Source of the DNA: Acidobacteriota bacterium
GTDB taxonomy: Bacteria; Acidobacteriota; Terriglobia; Terriglobales; Acidobacteriaceae
Direction of reading: 5' to 3'
DNA length: 34,761 nt
NCBI GenBank assembly: GCA_028876335.1
Contig: JAGWSG010000056.1
Coordinates: 1 to 34,761 of the forward strand
The position numbers and the translations under genes were made by a program. This document shows, one piece after another, positions 7,197 through 15,553 of the stretch. How positions within the stretch are numbered: the first letter of the stretch is position 1; every line of letters starts with the position of its first letter. Under the pieces are notes generated by a model. The model ran no database searches, was not told where the DNA came from, and saw only the letters and a program-made list of their open reading frames with translations.

Positions 7197-8487
7197 CGCG
7201 AACCCAACCGTCGTTGCACGCCATGCACTCGCATGGCTAGTCTTCGGCAATGCAATTGGTGTTGGTTTGGCGCTGTTGCTGCTCTTGCCGAATCTGAACT
7301 CGCTGCTAGGTGAGTGGACCTATGGCCGTTGGATGATGGTTCATATGAATGTGCTGCTCTACGGCTGGTGCGGCATCCCCATGCTCGGCTTTCTCTTCCA
7401 TACATATGGACTTGAAACAGGTCGCATGTCCCGTTGGACAAGACCGATTGTATGGTTATGGTCTTTGGCGCTGATGATTGGATCCGCCTCCTGGCTCCAG
7501 GGTCATTCAAGCGGCAAACTGTTTTTGGACTGGACAGGTTTTGCACGAATCTTCTTCGTGCTTACGCTGGAGACGCTGTGGATCTTTCTCGTCGCAGCAG
7601 TGTTTTTCGAGTTGCGCGATGGCACAAGTAGCAGCCTGAGAAAAGCATTGCCCCAACTAGCCGGAATCGTCGTCCTCGGCTTCGTCCCGAATGCAATTTA
7701 CTTCGCAACCAATCCCGGACTCTATCCAGCGATCAACCCAAACAGTGGTGGTCCCACCGGTGCCAGTCAACTCGAGTCCACTCTCTCCATTGTTCTCATT
7801 CTGCTTGTAATTCCCTTCGGCATTACAAGCCGGAACCCAAGGCAGAGCCGAATCGCTGGCTTTGCATGGATCATGTTTGCGGCTCAGGCCATATTTTGTG
7901 CATTTCTGGGGCGCGCCGACGCGAGCAATCACCTCCCCTTGCAGTACCTGGGCCTTACAACTTCACTGGTATGGGTACCTCTCATTCCGCTCTACTACAA
8001 CACATTTCGTTGGCGGGAAGAGTCGCGCCGTTGGAGATCGGCCTTTCTTTGGTGGTGGGGTGGCCTGGTAATCACAGGATGCGCTTTTTTCTTCCCCGGC
8101 ATACTCGATAGGTTCAAGTTCACCGACGGCCTCGTTGGACATTCGCTCACGGCCGTAGCCGGCTTCCTCACCGCCTTCCTTATTTTCATCATGGTAGAGC
8201 TGGCCGGACCGCAACATGCCTGGATTTTCAATCGCACCTGGTCCTTCCACGCTTGGAATATGGGTGTCCTCGCTTACGTTCTGTTGATGACGGCTACGGG
8301 TTGGATCGAAAGCGCTGATCCCGCATTCACCATCTCTCCCGGAGGATTGCGAGACGTCCTCTACTTCCTTCGTCTCCTCACCGGTGTTGCCATGCTGGCT
8401 GCCTCCATCGAGTGGCTGCGCAATGCAATGACGCAGAACGCAGATCGAATTGAAGTGGAATCGCTTGTCGGAGCAAAAGCCGCATGA
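7183..8487 (+). CDS. CcoN-like heme-copper oxidase subunit I homologue, apparently without Cu(B) site
   Basis: The 434-residue protein has about 12 hydrophobic helices and aligns by eye with cbb3 oxidase subunit I. YGRWMMVHMNVLLYGW holds His54, placed like the low-spin heme b ligand in helix 2. FTDGLVGHSLTAVAGF, about residues 313-328, corresponds to the helix-10 block FTDWT-GHVHSGALG and keeps one histidine (His320) instead of two. The GHNAVGF histidine and the His-His pair that bind Cu(B) have no counterpart, so oxygen reduction is unlikely. One low-spin heme b could remain. ATG at 7183 is chosen for its GGAGG four bases upstream; a start at 7147 would run deep into the ATPase gene. It is followed by a small membrane protein and a CcoO-like cytochrome, the natural electron partner. 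Function beyond membrane electron transfer is unknown. Confidence 0.75.
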   Translation: MKNPDANPTVVARHALAWLVFGNAIGVGLALLLLLPNLNSLLGEWTYGRWMMVHMNVLLYGWCGIPMLGFLFHTYGLETGRMSRWTRPIVWLWSLALMIGSASWLQGHSSGKLFLDWTGFARIFFVLTLETLWIFLVAAVFFELRDGTSSSLRKALPQLAGIVVLGFVPNAIYFATNPGLYPAINPNSGGPTGASQLESTLSIVLILLVIPFGITSRNPRQSRIAGFAWIMFAAQAIFCAFLGRADASNHLPLQYLGLTTSLVWVPLIPLYYNTFRWREESRRWRSAFLWWWGGLVITGCAFFFPGILDRFKFTDGLVGHSLTAVAGFLTAFLIFIMVELAGPQHAWIFNRTWSFHAWNMGVLAYVLLMTATGWIESADPAFTISPGGLRDVLYFLRLLTGVAMLAASIEWLRNAMTQNADRIEVESLVGAKAA

Positions 8488-8891
8488 CTCGTTCTCTCAT
8501 CATCTCCTACCAATGGCTCACCGGTATTTCCGATTCGGTGACTGGAATTCTCTTGTGCGTAGCTCCTGTGTTTGCGCTGCAATCCATGCGCCTAAGCGCG
8601 CCGGCCGATGCAACCGCCTACATTGCATACATCGGAGCTTTCGTTTTCTCAGTGGGTCTGGCCGGTATTTGTGGCGCGGTCCTCATGCATCGACACGCAC
8701 CTGTCCCCGCGCTTGAAATGGTCTGGATGCTGACAGCGCTCACACGAGCTTCAGTTGCAATTTTTGTTACAAAAGCTGTGCTGATGGGGCAATTAGATCC
8801 CACGTGGATTTACGTCGCTGCGTTCGACGGTCTATGCGTCCTCATCCAGACTGTGGGTTTGCGCATGAGGTGGCTTAAGGATGCGCTCTGA
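8484..8891 (+). CDS. Small four-helix membrane protein, unrecognised
   Basis: This 135-residue protein has four predicted membrane segments (about 7-32, 44-65, 76-100, 106-127) and short loops. It has no cysteine pair and only one histidine region (LMHRHAP, after helix 2), so it is not an obvious heme protein. Its ATG overlaps the stop of the CcoN-like gene by four bases, and its end overlaps the next gene by 11, so it is almost certainly a subunit or assembly partner of the neighbouring redox proteins. I recognise no named family. It resembles in size and layout the small accessory subunits often found with oxidase complexes, which is an inference only. Confidence 0.7.
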   Translation: MTRSLIISYQWLTGISDSVTGILLCVAPVFALQSMRLSAPADATAYIAYIGAFVFSVGLAGICGAVLMHRHAPVPALEMVWMLTALTRASVAIFVTKAVLMGQLDPTWIYVAAFDGLCVLIQTVGLRMRWLKDAL

Positions 8892-10770
8892 GCACAAGGT
8901 ACGCGACTGGCGCGGCGCAATTCTTGTCGCGGCGGTCTACGTCTATTTCCTCATCTTTGCTCAATTCGCATTTCTCGAACTACTCTCCGCAGATGGACTG
9001 CAAGACAATAAACTCAAAGCCGTCATGGCGGCCATGGCCGTCGGCGGCATCCTCTTCAGCCTGCTCACGCCGCGATTGCGCATTATCGCGGATCCCGCCC
9101 GCCGTATCCGTATCGGCTTGATTCTCTCCGCACTTGCGGCAGCGCTCTCCGTAGTCCCGCTCTCTTTCACCGGCGCAATCGCAGTGGCTTTTCTCATCGG
9201 CGCAGGACTCGGAATCGTCACCGTCACACTCGTCACATATCTAGTGGTCTGGTGTGGAGAGCAGGCTTCCATTCTGAAAACCGGCGTGGGTGTCGGAATT
9301 GGCTACCTGATCTGTAATATCCCCGCGGTCTTCACCGCATCCGCAAAACACCAGGCTCTGTTCTCCGCTTTTGTCTTCCTTGCTGTGGCATTCCTCCCGC
9401 TCGCGGACAAAAATCTCCTGGGGCCAACACTACAGTCCGATGCTCCGTCGAAAACGCGACCTTACCTCGCGTTTCCCCTTGTACTCATCGCATTCACCGC
9501 TCTCATCTGGCTGGATTCTTCAGCCTTTTACATCATTCAGCACAGTGGAGTGTTGAAGGCTGGAACTTGGTCCGGCGATTTACGTCTCTGGGCTATTGGT
9601 GCAATCCATTTCGTTTTCGCGATTGCATCAGCATTTCTGCTGCTTAAGAAAAGAATTGCGCTCGTTTTGATTTCGGCATTTGCCTTTCTCGGTTCGGCCT
9701 GTGCTCTGCTCGCACATCCAGCACTGATCCATTCCGCTGCGCTCTTCTACCCAGCCGGCGTATCTCTGTACTCCGTTGCTCTTGTCATTTACCCTTCGTC
9801 CATTTCCTCCCATTACGACTTTGGCAAGCGTGCCCGACAGGCCGGCTGGCTGTATGCGATTGCGGGCTGGATTGGCTCGGCCCTAGGAATCGGCATGGGC
9901 CAGAATCTCGGTCACATTCCAACAACTTTCGTACTTACTGCCGGTGTGTTGGTATCGATCCCTTTGGGCGTTGGCCTTGCCCGCACCGCTCCGCGAGAAG
10001 TTACTCTCCTCGCATTCATCGTCGTCGTGAGCATGGTTGCGCTGCACTTCCTGCCGACTTCAAATCCGGAATACACACAGACCGCCATCGAGCGCGGCAG
10101 ACAAGTCTACATTGAGGAAGGCTGCATCAGTTGCCACTCGCAGTATGTGCGGCCCGGCACGAGCGATGTACTGATGTGGGGTCCGGCTTCCACGCCTGCG
10201 GAGATTCATGCGGAAAAGCCTCCACTGATAGGCAATCGCCGGCAAGGACCTGATCTTTCTGAAGTAGGCCTGCGGCGTTCTTCAACTTGGCTCAAAGAGC
10301 ATCTCATCGCACCACGCACGCTGACCGGCAATTCCATCATGCCCTCCTACGCATATCTCTTTGACGATGGCCGCGGGAATGACCTGGTTGCCTATCTTGC
10401 CAGCCTGCAAAGCGGAGACATCGCCGCGCACCTGGCCGAAGAGCATGCCTGGCGACCTTCCGCATCTGCTGTACGCCAAGCGAGCCTCTCAGAAGGGAAA
10501 CATCTCTATCGAGAAGATTGCGCCACCTGTCATGAAGCGCGTGGCGATGCGCGCGTCTTATGGAGCGATCAATTAAAGCCGCAACCACCTGACTTGTCCC
10601 AGATGCGTCGCAGTTCTGAGAAGCAAGACACACAGTATCTTGCTCAGATCATCAAATTCGGAATTCAGGACACAGATATGCCCGGCCACGAATGGCTGAG
10701 TGATCGACAGGTTGCCTCTCTTTCACTCTGGATTCACGACAACTCATCACAACCGATTGCTAAACATTGA
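8881..10770 (+). CDS. MFS-like transporter fused to CcoO-like and CcoP-like cytochrome c domains
   Basis: The 629-residue protein begins with about 390 residues forming some 12 membrane helices of an MFS-like carrier. It continues with two c-type heme domains on the periplasmic side. The first, about 403-510, is CcoO-like: GRQVYIEEGCISCHSQYVRP with heme site CISCH (415-419), then RQGPDLSEVGLR and the axial Met487 in SIMPSY. The second, about 537-620, is a class I domain like CcoP: CATCH (547-551) and Met600 in DTDMPGHE. In normal cbb3 oxidases CcoO has a single N-terminal anchor; here a whole carrier replaces it. The ATG overlaps the preceding gene by 11 bases. The protein could pass electrons from the CcoN-like neighbour to a periplasmic acceptor, or couple transport to redox state; neither is shown by the sequence. 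Confidence 0.88.
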   Translation: MRSEHKVRDWRGAILVAAVYVYFLIFAQFAFLELLSADGLQDNKLKAVMAAMAVGGILFSLLTPRLRIIADPARRIRIGLILSALAAALSVVPLSFTGAIAVAFLIGAGLGIVTVTLVTYLVVWCGEQASILKTGVGVGIGYLICNIPAVFTASAKHQALFSAFVFLAVAFLPLADKNLLGPTLQSDAPSKTRPYLAFPLVLIAFTALIWLDSSAFYIIQHSGVLKAGTWSGDLRLWAIGAIHFVFAIASAFLLLKKRIALVLISAFAFLGSACALLAHPALIHSAALFYPAGVSLYSVALVIYPSSISSHYDFGKRARQAGWLYAIAGWIGSALGIGMGQNLGHIPTTFVLTAGVLVSIPLGVGLARTAPREVTLLAFIVVVSMVALHFLPTSNPEYTQTAIERGRQVYIEEGCISCHSQYVRPGTSDVLMWGPASTPAEIHAEKPPLIGNRRQGPDLSEVGLRRSSTWLKEHLIAPRTLTGNSIMPSYAYLFDDGRGNDLVAYLASLQSGDIAAHLAEEHAWRPSASAVRQASLSEGKHLYREDCATCHEARGDARVLWSDQLKPQPPDLSQMRRSSEKQDTQYLAQIIKFGIQDTDMPGHEWLSDRQVASLSLWIHDNSSQPIAKH

Positions 10771-10793
10771 ACTCATTGGAAAGGAACCATGCT

Positions 10794-11372
10794 TTGAAAA
10801 AATCTCTTCTTGCCGCTGCAATCGTTATCTCTCTTTCGCTTAGCACAAATGCCCTAGCACAGAAGCACACGTTCGCTGTCGATCCATCCGCCAGCAATAT
10901 CGCATTCTCACTTTCCGGAACCGGGCACGATGTTGAAGGCACCTTCCATGTCACAAGCGGTGAAATCCATTTTGACCCGTCGTCACACTCCCTCTCCGGC
11001 TCCATTGTTGTATCCGCCGCAAGCGGACAAAGCGGCAATGACAGTCGCGATAAGAAGATGCACAATGACGTCCTAGACGTTTCTCACTTCGCTGATGTCA
11101 CCTTTCAGCCGCAAAGCTATCAGGGAACAATCGCACCATCTGGAGACTCGAGCATTCAGGTATCCGGCCAATTCACACTGCATGGAACACCGCACCCCAT
11201 CACCGTTCCCATGCAACTTCACATAGATGCAGGCAAAATTACCGCTAAGGGGAGTTTCATGGTGCCCTACGTGAAGTGGGGATTGAAAAATCCCAGCATC
11301 TTCATCTTGAAGGTTGCGAAGGAAGTCAAAATCGACCTGAATCTTGCGGGCACTGACACGGTTGGCAAATAG
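10794..11372 (+). CDS. YceI-like periplasmic isoprenoid-binding protein
   Basis: The 192-residue protein has a signal peptide (MKKSLLAAAIVISLSLSTNA, cleavage near LAQ-KH) and a YceI lipocalin-like barrel. The family markers are the start FAVDPSASNIAFSLSGTG, the block KMHNDVLDVSHFADVTFQ, and the FTLHGTPHPITVP strand. YceI proteins of known structure hold a polyisoprenoid or quinone-like chain in the barrel. TTG at 10794 is preferred because GGAAAGGA lies eight bases upstream and it begins the signal peptide exactly; an in-frame TTG at 10767 is the longer alternative. The nearby ATG at 10789 is out of frame. It is the last gene of the operon that starts with a prenyl synthase, so a carrier for that product is a reasonable inference. 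Confidence 0.92.
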   Translation: MKKSLLAAAIVISLSLSTNALAQKHTFAVDPSASNIAFSLSGTGHDVEGTFHVTSGEIHFDPSSHSLSGSIVVSAASGQSGNDSRDKKMHNDVLDVSHFADVTFQPQSYQGTIAPSGDSSIQVSGQFTLHGTPHPITVPMQLHIDAGKITAKGSFMVPYVKWGLKNPSIFILKVAKEVKIDLNLAGTDTVGK

Positions 11373-11379
11373 CACGTCG

Positions 11380-11416
11380 GACGGCTCAGTAGCACTGCAT
11401 GTGCATCTGAGCCGTC
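11380..11416. terminator. Hairpin between convergent YceI and CHAT genes
   Basis: GACGGCTCAG (11380-11389) pairs perfectly with CTGAGCCGTC (11407-11416) around a 17-base loop. It lies eight bases past the YceI stop and 12 bases from the stop of the convergent CHAT gene, so it could end transcription from both sides. No long T run follows. Confidence 0.7.
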
Positions 11417-11428
11417 ACGGCCAATCCG

Positions 11429-13966
11429 TCATAATCCCGTATAGATCTCAAAGGGCGCCCAGTAAAAAGGCTGTTTGAAATTGCCTTTGGAGTGCAGTAA
11501 TGTCAGCTTCGCCTGTCGCAATGCCTGCGCTGGTGATTGACCTACCGCGAGTCCACCGTAAAGCGAATTCATCAGTTGCGGAGTCGATGTATCGCTTACT
11601 TCCCACAAGGCTCCAATCACGTTGTGCGCGCCGGCGCGCAAAAATGCCCATGACAACCCAACAAGGCCCTCTCCCGCATACGAGCGGTCGCCGCTCCCAT
11701 AGCAGGCCGACACCGTCACAAGACGCGCGCGGATGTGGTGTTGCGTAATCTCGCGCGCATAGAGCTTAAAATTTCCATTCGCTTTACCGCTATTGGGAGA
11801 AAGAATGATGGCTGACTCCAGAGGATCAGTACTGCTCGCCGTTCCATGAGCCACAAAATGGATATAGCCATACTGCGCTGGATGACTGGCAAGATATGCG
11901 TCCGGTGTTGCGGACTTTTCCGCCAGCACAGTGCGCGCTCCTGCGGCAAAATGGCTCTCCACTTCATGCATTTCTCGCATTGCCATGGGCAACTGGGGAT
12001 AATTCGGATCGTCTGAAATAGCATCGCCAATCAACAACAGTTTGCCGCCCGTTGCATCCGGCCGTTCGGTAGAGGCCAGCAGAAGTTGCAACGACGGTGC
12101 CGATGTGAGCGTAGCGTCCTCTATGTAAAAGTGAGAGGGCGAGCCCGGCACAACCAGCGTCTCAAAATTCAGCAGGTTGAGCGCGCCATCTCCAAGAATC
12201 ACCACGTTGCCATCATGCGGAATAATCGATGCCGCTGGCGCAATCAACATCCGGTACAGAGCTTCACCGTCGCCTGTTGTTGAGCTGGCTGTATCTTCCG
12301 GACCAAGAAGTTCTCTCCTATAGCGCGCCACAAGATCTGCAATCTTTGCGCGAGGCGGCAGCGTAAAGAACGCAGTCTCGGCCGGTGTTGCAACCCAAAG
12401 ATACGACTGCGTGGCGCCTAGCCAGTAGAAGAGCAGCGTTGCATGTGCGCGCCGTGCAATCGCCGAGGCATCCAGCGAATGCACGGCGCTCAAGGATGCA
12501 CTTTTTGCCGACGTATCGATTCCCAGTCCCTGCTCAAGTGTGCGGGCGCGGCTCTGATCTGCCACCGAAAGTGCTTCTGCTGTCTCTCCCTTCTCAATCA
12601 GAAAATGGATATAGCTGTCATAAATTCCGGCTGCGTTTGCAAGAAATGGAAGCTTGGAGTCTTCTCTTTGCAATTGATTTCGCGCCGACTCGAAGATGGA
12701 AAGCGCCGCTTGAAATGCCTGCCTTGTGCGGCTGCCGTCACCGCTTGTTTCGTAGAGCCGGGCAAGCTCATACTGCGCCTCAAGCCGCATGGAGGTCTGA
12801 CTGTTGGGATCGGAGATCACCTGATGAAAAATTGCTTCTGCCGCGGAATTCTGATGTTGTTCTGCAGCCAGCCGTCCACGTGCAATTGCCACCGCAAGCT
12901 TGTCTAGTCGGTTATCTCCGGCGTCAATCAAAGGAGCGAGTAGGTTCAGATACTGTTCACTTCTCTTCAAGTCGCCCGCATCGAGCGAGACGTAGGCAAG
13001 CCCTTCCAAGGCATTCACTATATTCTGCTTGTCGCCAGTCTTTTCAGATAGCTGATAGGCGCGCTGCAGTGAATCGCGTGCACGATTGAGGTCTCCCGTA
13101 TCGTGATAGGCAAGGCTTGCTGTGGAAAGCCAGACTATCGCATCGTCCAGATCTCCGAGGGCAACGGCACGGCTCTGCGCTTTCGCGTACAGTGCGAGCG
13201 CCACCCTGGGTTCACCAAGTTTGTAATGCGCCCACCCCAGATTCCCAAGGTTATTAACCAGGATGTCTCCGGCATCCAGGGTTTCTGCGATCTTATCGGA
13301 AGCATTCAGCCAATCGATCGCATCATCGAAGTGCTCCTGCATCAGCGAAACTCCGCCCAGATTCATGAAAGAAGCGGCTTCTTCGAAACGATTGCCATAA
13401 TGCTGTGACCACTCAAGACACTGCGCAAAATAGCGGCGGGCATCATCGATCTGTCCACGCTGAATCGCCAATCCGGCGCGAGCGCGAATCAACTCGCCGC
13501 AGGACTCAATGCGCTTCGCCGCGCACAAACTCTCTCCAACAGAGAGTTGTTTCTCGGCCGCGTCAAACTGATTTAGGTGAGAATAGGCCTGAGCCAGCAG
13601 TGCGTGGTGTTCGATCTTGATTGTCGGGCTGGCCGATGAAGGATCTGGAAATGTCAATGCCTGAAGCGCTTCATCACTGGTTCCGCGCCAGATTGCTGCA
13701 CGCGCCTCAAGAATTCTGAAGCGCGCCTTCCAATCCTGCTCGTTGTCAGGAAGTGTCTCCACAACCAGGCCAGCCAGCCGTTGACTCTCTTGCAGTTGGC
13801 CCCGCTCAAAAAGCCTGTGAATCTCCCTATACCGATCTGCTATCGTCCGAGTCGGCGCATCGCTCAGAAACACGAACGGAACGAGCAGCAAACAGAAGGC
13901 AATTAGGGCTTTGTATGTCCGTTGATGATGGTGTCTGAAGCCGTTACCATTCCGCCGGCGATGCAA
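11429..13966 (-). CDS. TPR-CHAT cysteine protease
   Basis: About 845 residues: a basic N-terminus and one membrane helix (ALIAFCLLLVPFVFLSD, about 20-36), then roughly a dozen TPR-like helical repeats, then a C-terminal CHAT domain, a caspase/separase-fold protease. The catalytic pair is visible as YIHFVAHGT (His707) and VTVSACYGSG (Cys755). The block AFLRAGAHNVIGALWEVSD is also typical. The frame is open to 14152, but that would overlap the upstream gene by 250 bases, so a TTG at 13966 (basic residues then the helix) is preferred; the start is uncertain. The helix suggests membrane anchoring with TPR and protease either cytoplasmic or exported. Genes for an anti-sigma and an ECF sigma factor lie upstream on the same strand, so proteolytic control of sigma release is a plausible role. 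Confidence 0.85.
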   Translation of the reverse strand: MHRRRNGNGFRHHHQRTYKALIAFCLLLVPFVFLSDAPTRTIADRYREIHRLFERGQLQESQRLAGLVVETLPDNEQDWKARFRILEARAAIWRGTSDEALQALTFPDPSSASPTIKIEHHALLAQAYSHLNQFDAAEKQLSVGESLCAAKRIESCGELIRARAGLAIQRGQIDDARRYFAQCLEWSQHYGNRFEEAASFMNLGGVSLMQEHFDDAIDWLNASDKIAETLDAGDILVNNLGNLGWAHYKLGEPRVALALYAKAQSRAVALGDLDDAIVWLSTASLAYHDTGDLNRARDSLQRAYQLSEKTGDKQNIVNALEGLAYVSLDAGDLKRSEQYLNLLAPLIDAGDNRLDKLAVAIARGRLAAEQHQNSAAEAIFHQVISDPNSQTSMRLEAQYELARLYETSGDGSRTRQAFQAALSIFESARNQLQREDSKLPFLANAAGIYDSYIHFLIEKGETAEALSVADQSRARTLEQGLGIDTSAKSASLSAVHSLDASAIARRAHATLLFYWLGATQSYLWVATPAETAFFTLPPRAKIADLVARYRRELLGPEDTASSTTGDGEALYRMLIAPAASIIPHDGNVVILGDGALNLLNFETLVVPGSPSHFYIEDATLTSAPSLQLLLASTERPDATGGKLLLIGDAISDDPNYPQLPMAMREMHEVESHFAAGARTVLAEKSATPDAYLASHPAQYGYIHFVAHGTASSTDPLESAIILSPNSGKANGNFKLYAREITQHHIRARLVTVSACYGSGDRSYAGEGLVGLSWAFLRAGAHNVIGALWEVSDTSTPQLMNSLYGGLAVGQSPAQALRQAKLTLLHSKGNFKQPFYWAPFEIYTGL

Positions 13967-14748
13967 CCCATCTGTATTTCCACCATCTTCATTTGAATCT
14001 CGGTCTGCTGCGGAATGCGGGTTCCCGGAAGAAAATCGCGCTGTGTGAGGGAAAAGCCCGCCAAATGAATCAACCCAAAATCCGGCACGTCGATTACGTT
14101 GCCAGAAACGGTTCCAAAGCGCACTCCCTCGATTTTGTTCACTAGCGAACATTCAACCGGTTCCACATTCTCCTGGTCGCGTGGAATTTGATTGTAACGC
14201 CCAGCGAGTTTGGCGGAGATTCCCTCATGCCGGTGAACAGCCTCGCAGTGCCTTGCCGCATTTTCAAGAAAATGCGGATGCCGCGTGTACGGCATATCAT
14301 CGACCGGCTTACTCCCGAAAAAGTTCAAATTGAGATCTGTGCATATCGGATCACCGGCAATACAAAAGTTCTCATAGCGCGTTCCAAGGAATGTCACCTT
14401 GGGGACATAACCCTTAAGCGGGTGCTCCATACTGATTTGCGCCACAATCCTGTCTGCGGTCACTACGTCAAGAATGTTCAATCCTTCAACAACCGCCGTC
14501 ACGAGCGTGGTCCATCCATGGCCTGGCTTCGGGTCGGGGTTGCCTGACACCTGTGTATAGGCAGAGCGAAAAGAGCAGACATTCTCAAGCCGGAACCCGC
14601 TTGAACGCTGGGCTCCGTAACCACCCTTAAAGTGGAGTTTTACGTAAGCCTGTGAACCCACATCTTGGGCAAGGGGGTGCTCAAATGAGCCGCCGAAAAC
14701 ATGCGCTTCCGCATGATATTCATGATGACGCTTCATTTCTTCTGACAT
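13903..14748 (-). CDS. Unrecognised 281-residue protein between anti-sigma and CHAT genes
   Basis: The protein starts MSEEMKRHHEYHAEAHVFGG (six histidines among the first 20 residues), has no signal peptide or membrane helix, and seems to be soluble. It alternates short hydrophobic strands, for example TTLVTAVVEGLNILDVVTAD and YVPKVTFLGTRYENFCIAGD, and looks mainly beta. I know no family match. It lies 36 bases after the anti-sigma gene and its end overlaps the likely start of the CHAT gene by about 64 bases, so the three are probably one operon. Being next to a TPR-CHAT protease, it is a candidate substrate, sensor or toxin-like effector of that protease; this is inference from position alone. 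Confidence 0.75.
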   Translation of the reverse strand: MSEEMKRHHEYHAEAHVFGGSFEHPLAQDVGSQAYVKLHFKGGYGAQRSSGFRLENVCSFRSAYTQVSGNPDPKPGHGWTTLVTAVVEGLNILDVVTADRIVAQISMEHPLKGYVPKVTFLGTRYENFCIAGDPICTDLNLNFFGSKPVDDMPYTRHPHFLENAARHCEAVHRHEGISAKLAGRYNQIPRDQENVEPVECSLVNKIEGVRFGTVSGNVIDVPDFGLIHLAGFSLTQRDFLPGTRIPQQTEIQMKMVEIQMGCIAGGMVTASDTIINGHTKP

Positions 14749-14784
14749 AAGATCTCTGCTTTCTGGGTAAGAAGTGAGGCGCCT

Positions 14785-15489
14785 CTAGTCTTCGAAATGC
14801 AGTTCCAGAGTGCGTCTGTCGATTGGGGTTTTGTCACCATTGGCACCTACGCCCAAAATGGTGAGTGTATAGGCACCCTGCTGCAAACCGGCACCGGGAA
14901 TGAGAAGCGAGAGCGTACCTGCATTCGGGCTATTTGCACCCGGCGCAGCTTCGTTTCGTGTCCAGATTAACTTCCCTGCGGAGTTGAACAGGTCGAAGGC
15001 ATAGGAAGTATACCCCGCTTCCAGCGGCAAATCGATCAGAAGCACCGCGCCGCCAGAGCGGCTCGCAACAAGAGTTGTCGTGCCTCCCGCACGGGTCCCC
15101 GCATGGATCGATGTCCAGGGAAGAATGCGCGGTTGTTCCGCAGCCGTACGTAGATGAGGAATCGTGCTCAGATTCTGGTAACAGACGATTGCCAGCAGTG
15201 CTGCAAATGCAGGTACTGCGAAAACCGCTTGCAGACTGAGCAGCCAATTCTTCTTGCGCGGCGTGGCGGTTACCGCAGGGGTTGGGGCGCCCATCGAGGG
15301 CGTCGATGCAATCAGAGTGGGCAAGTATGCGCGAGTTTCCTTTATAAACGCAGCGCCGGTGCGCAAATCCAACGCACACTCTGGACAATCGAAGAGATGT
15401 TCCTCGAACTCATCGCGGAGCTCGGCTGGCAAATCGTTGAGCAAATATCTCTCAACCGCCATGCTTTGAATCGCTTCGTTATGGTCCAT
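14785..15489 (-). CDS. Zinc-finger membrane anti-sigma factor
   Basis: The 234-residue protein begins with an anti-sigma zinc-finger domain carrying the HxxxCxxC motif (His31, Cys35, Cys38 in EEHLFDCPECALDL), the fold that holds an ECF sigma factor in the cytoplasm. After a Pro/Thr-rich linker comes a single membrane helix (about 82-104) and an extracytoplasmic C-terminal domain of some 130 residues. This domain looks beta-rich (VLLIDLPLEAGYTSYAFDLF, GAYTLTILGVG) and may be the sensor. The gene lies 64 bases after the sigma-factor gene and before the CHAT locus. Cleavage on either side of the membrane would release the sigma factor; the nearby CHAT protease is one candidate cutter. Confidence 0.88.
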   Translation of the reverse strand: MDHNEAIQSMAVERYLLNDLPAELRDEFEEHLFDCPECALDLRTGAAFIKETRAYLPTLIASTPSMGAPTPAVTATPRKKNWLLSLQAVFAVPAFAALLAIVCYQNLSTIPHLRTAAEQPRILPWTSIHAGTRAGGTTTLVASRSGGAVLLIDLPLEAGYTSYAFDLFNSAGKLIWTRNEAAPGANSPNAGTLSLLIPGAGLQQGAYTLTILGVGANGDKTPIDRRTLELHFED

Positions 15490-15553
15490 TACAACCGCCT
15501 TCTACTTCGAACTTGCTCCCACACGGAATTGTGGGCTGTGTTACGGAAACGTT

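Noticed and set aside
12385-13089. 234-residue ORF on the forward strand
   Set aside because: Antisense to the TPR part of the CHAT gene, Arg/Pro-rich, without domain or ribosome-binding site.
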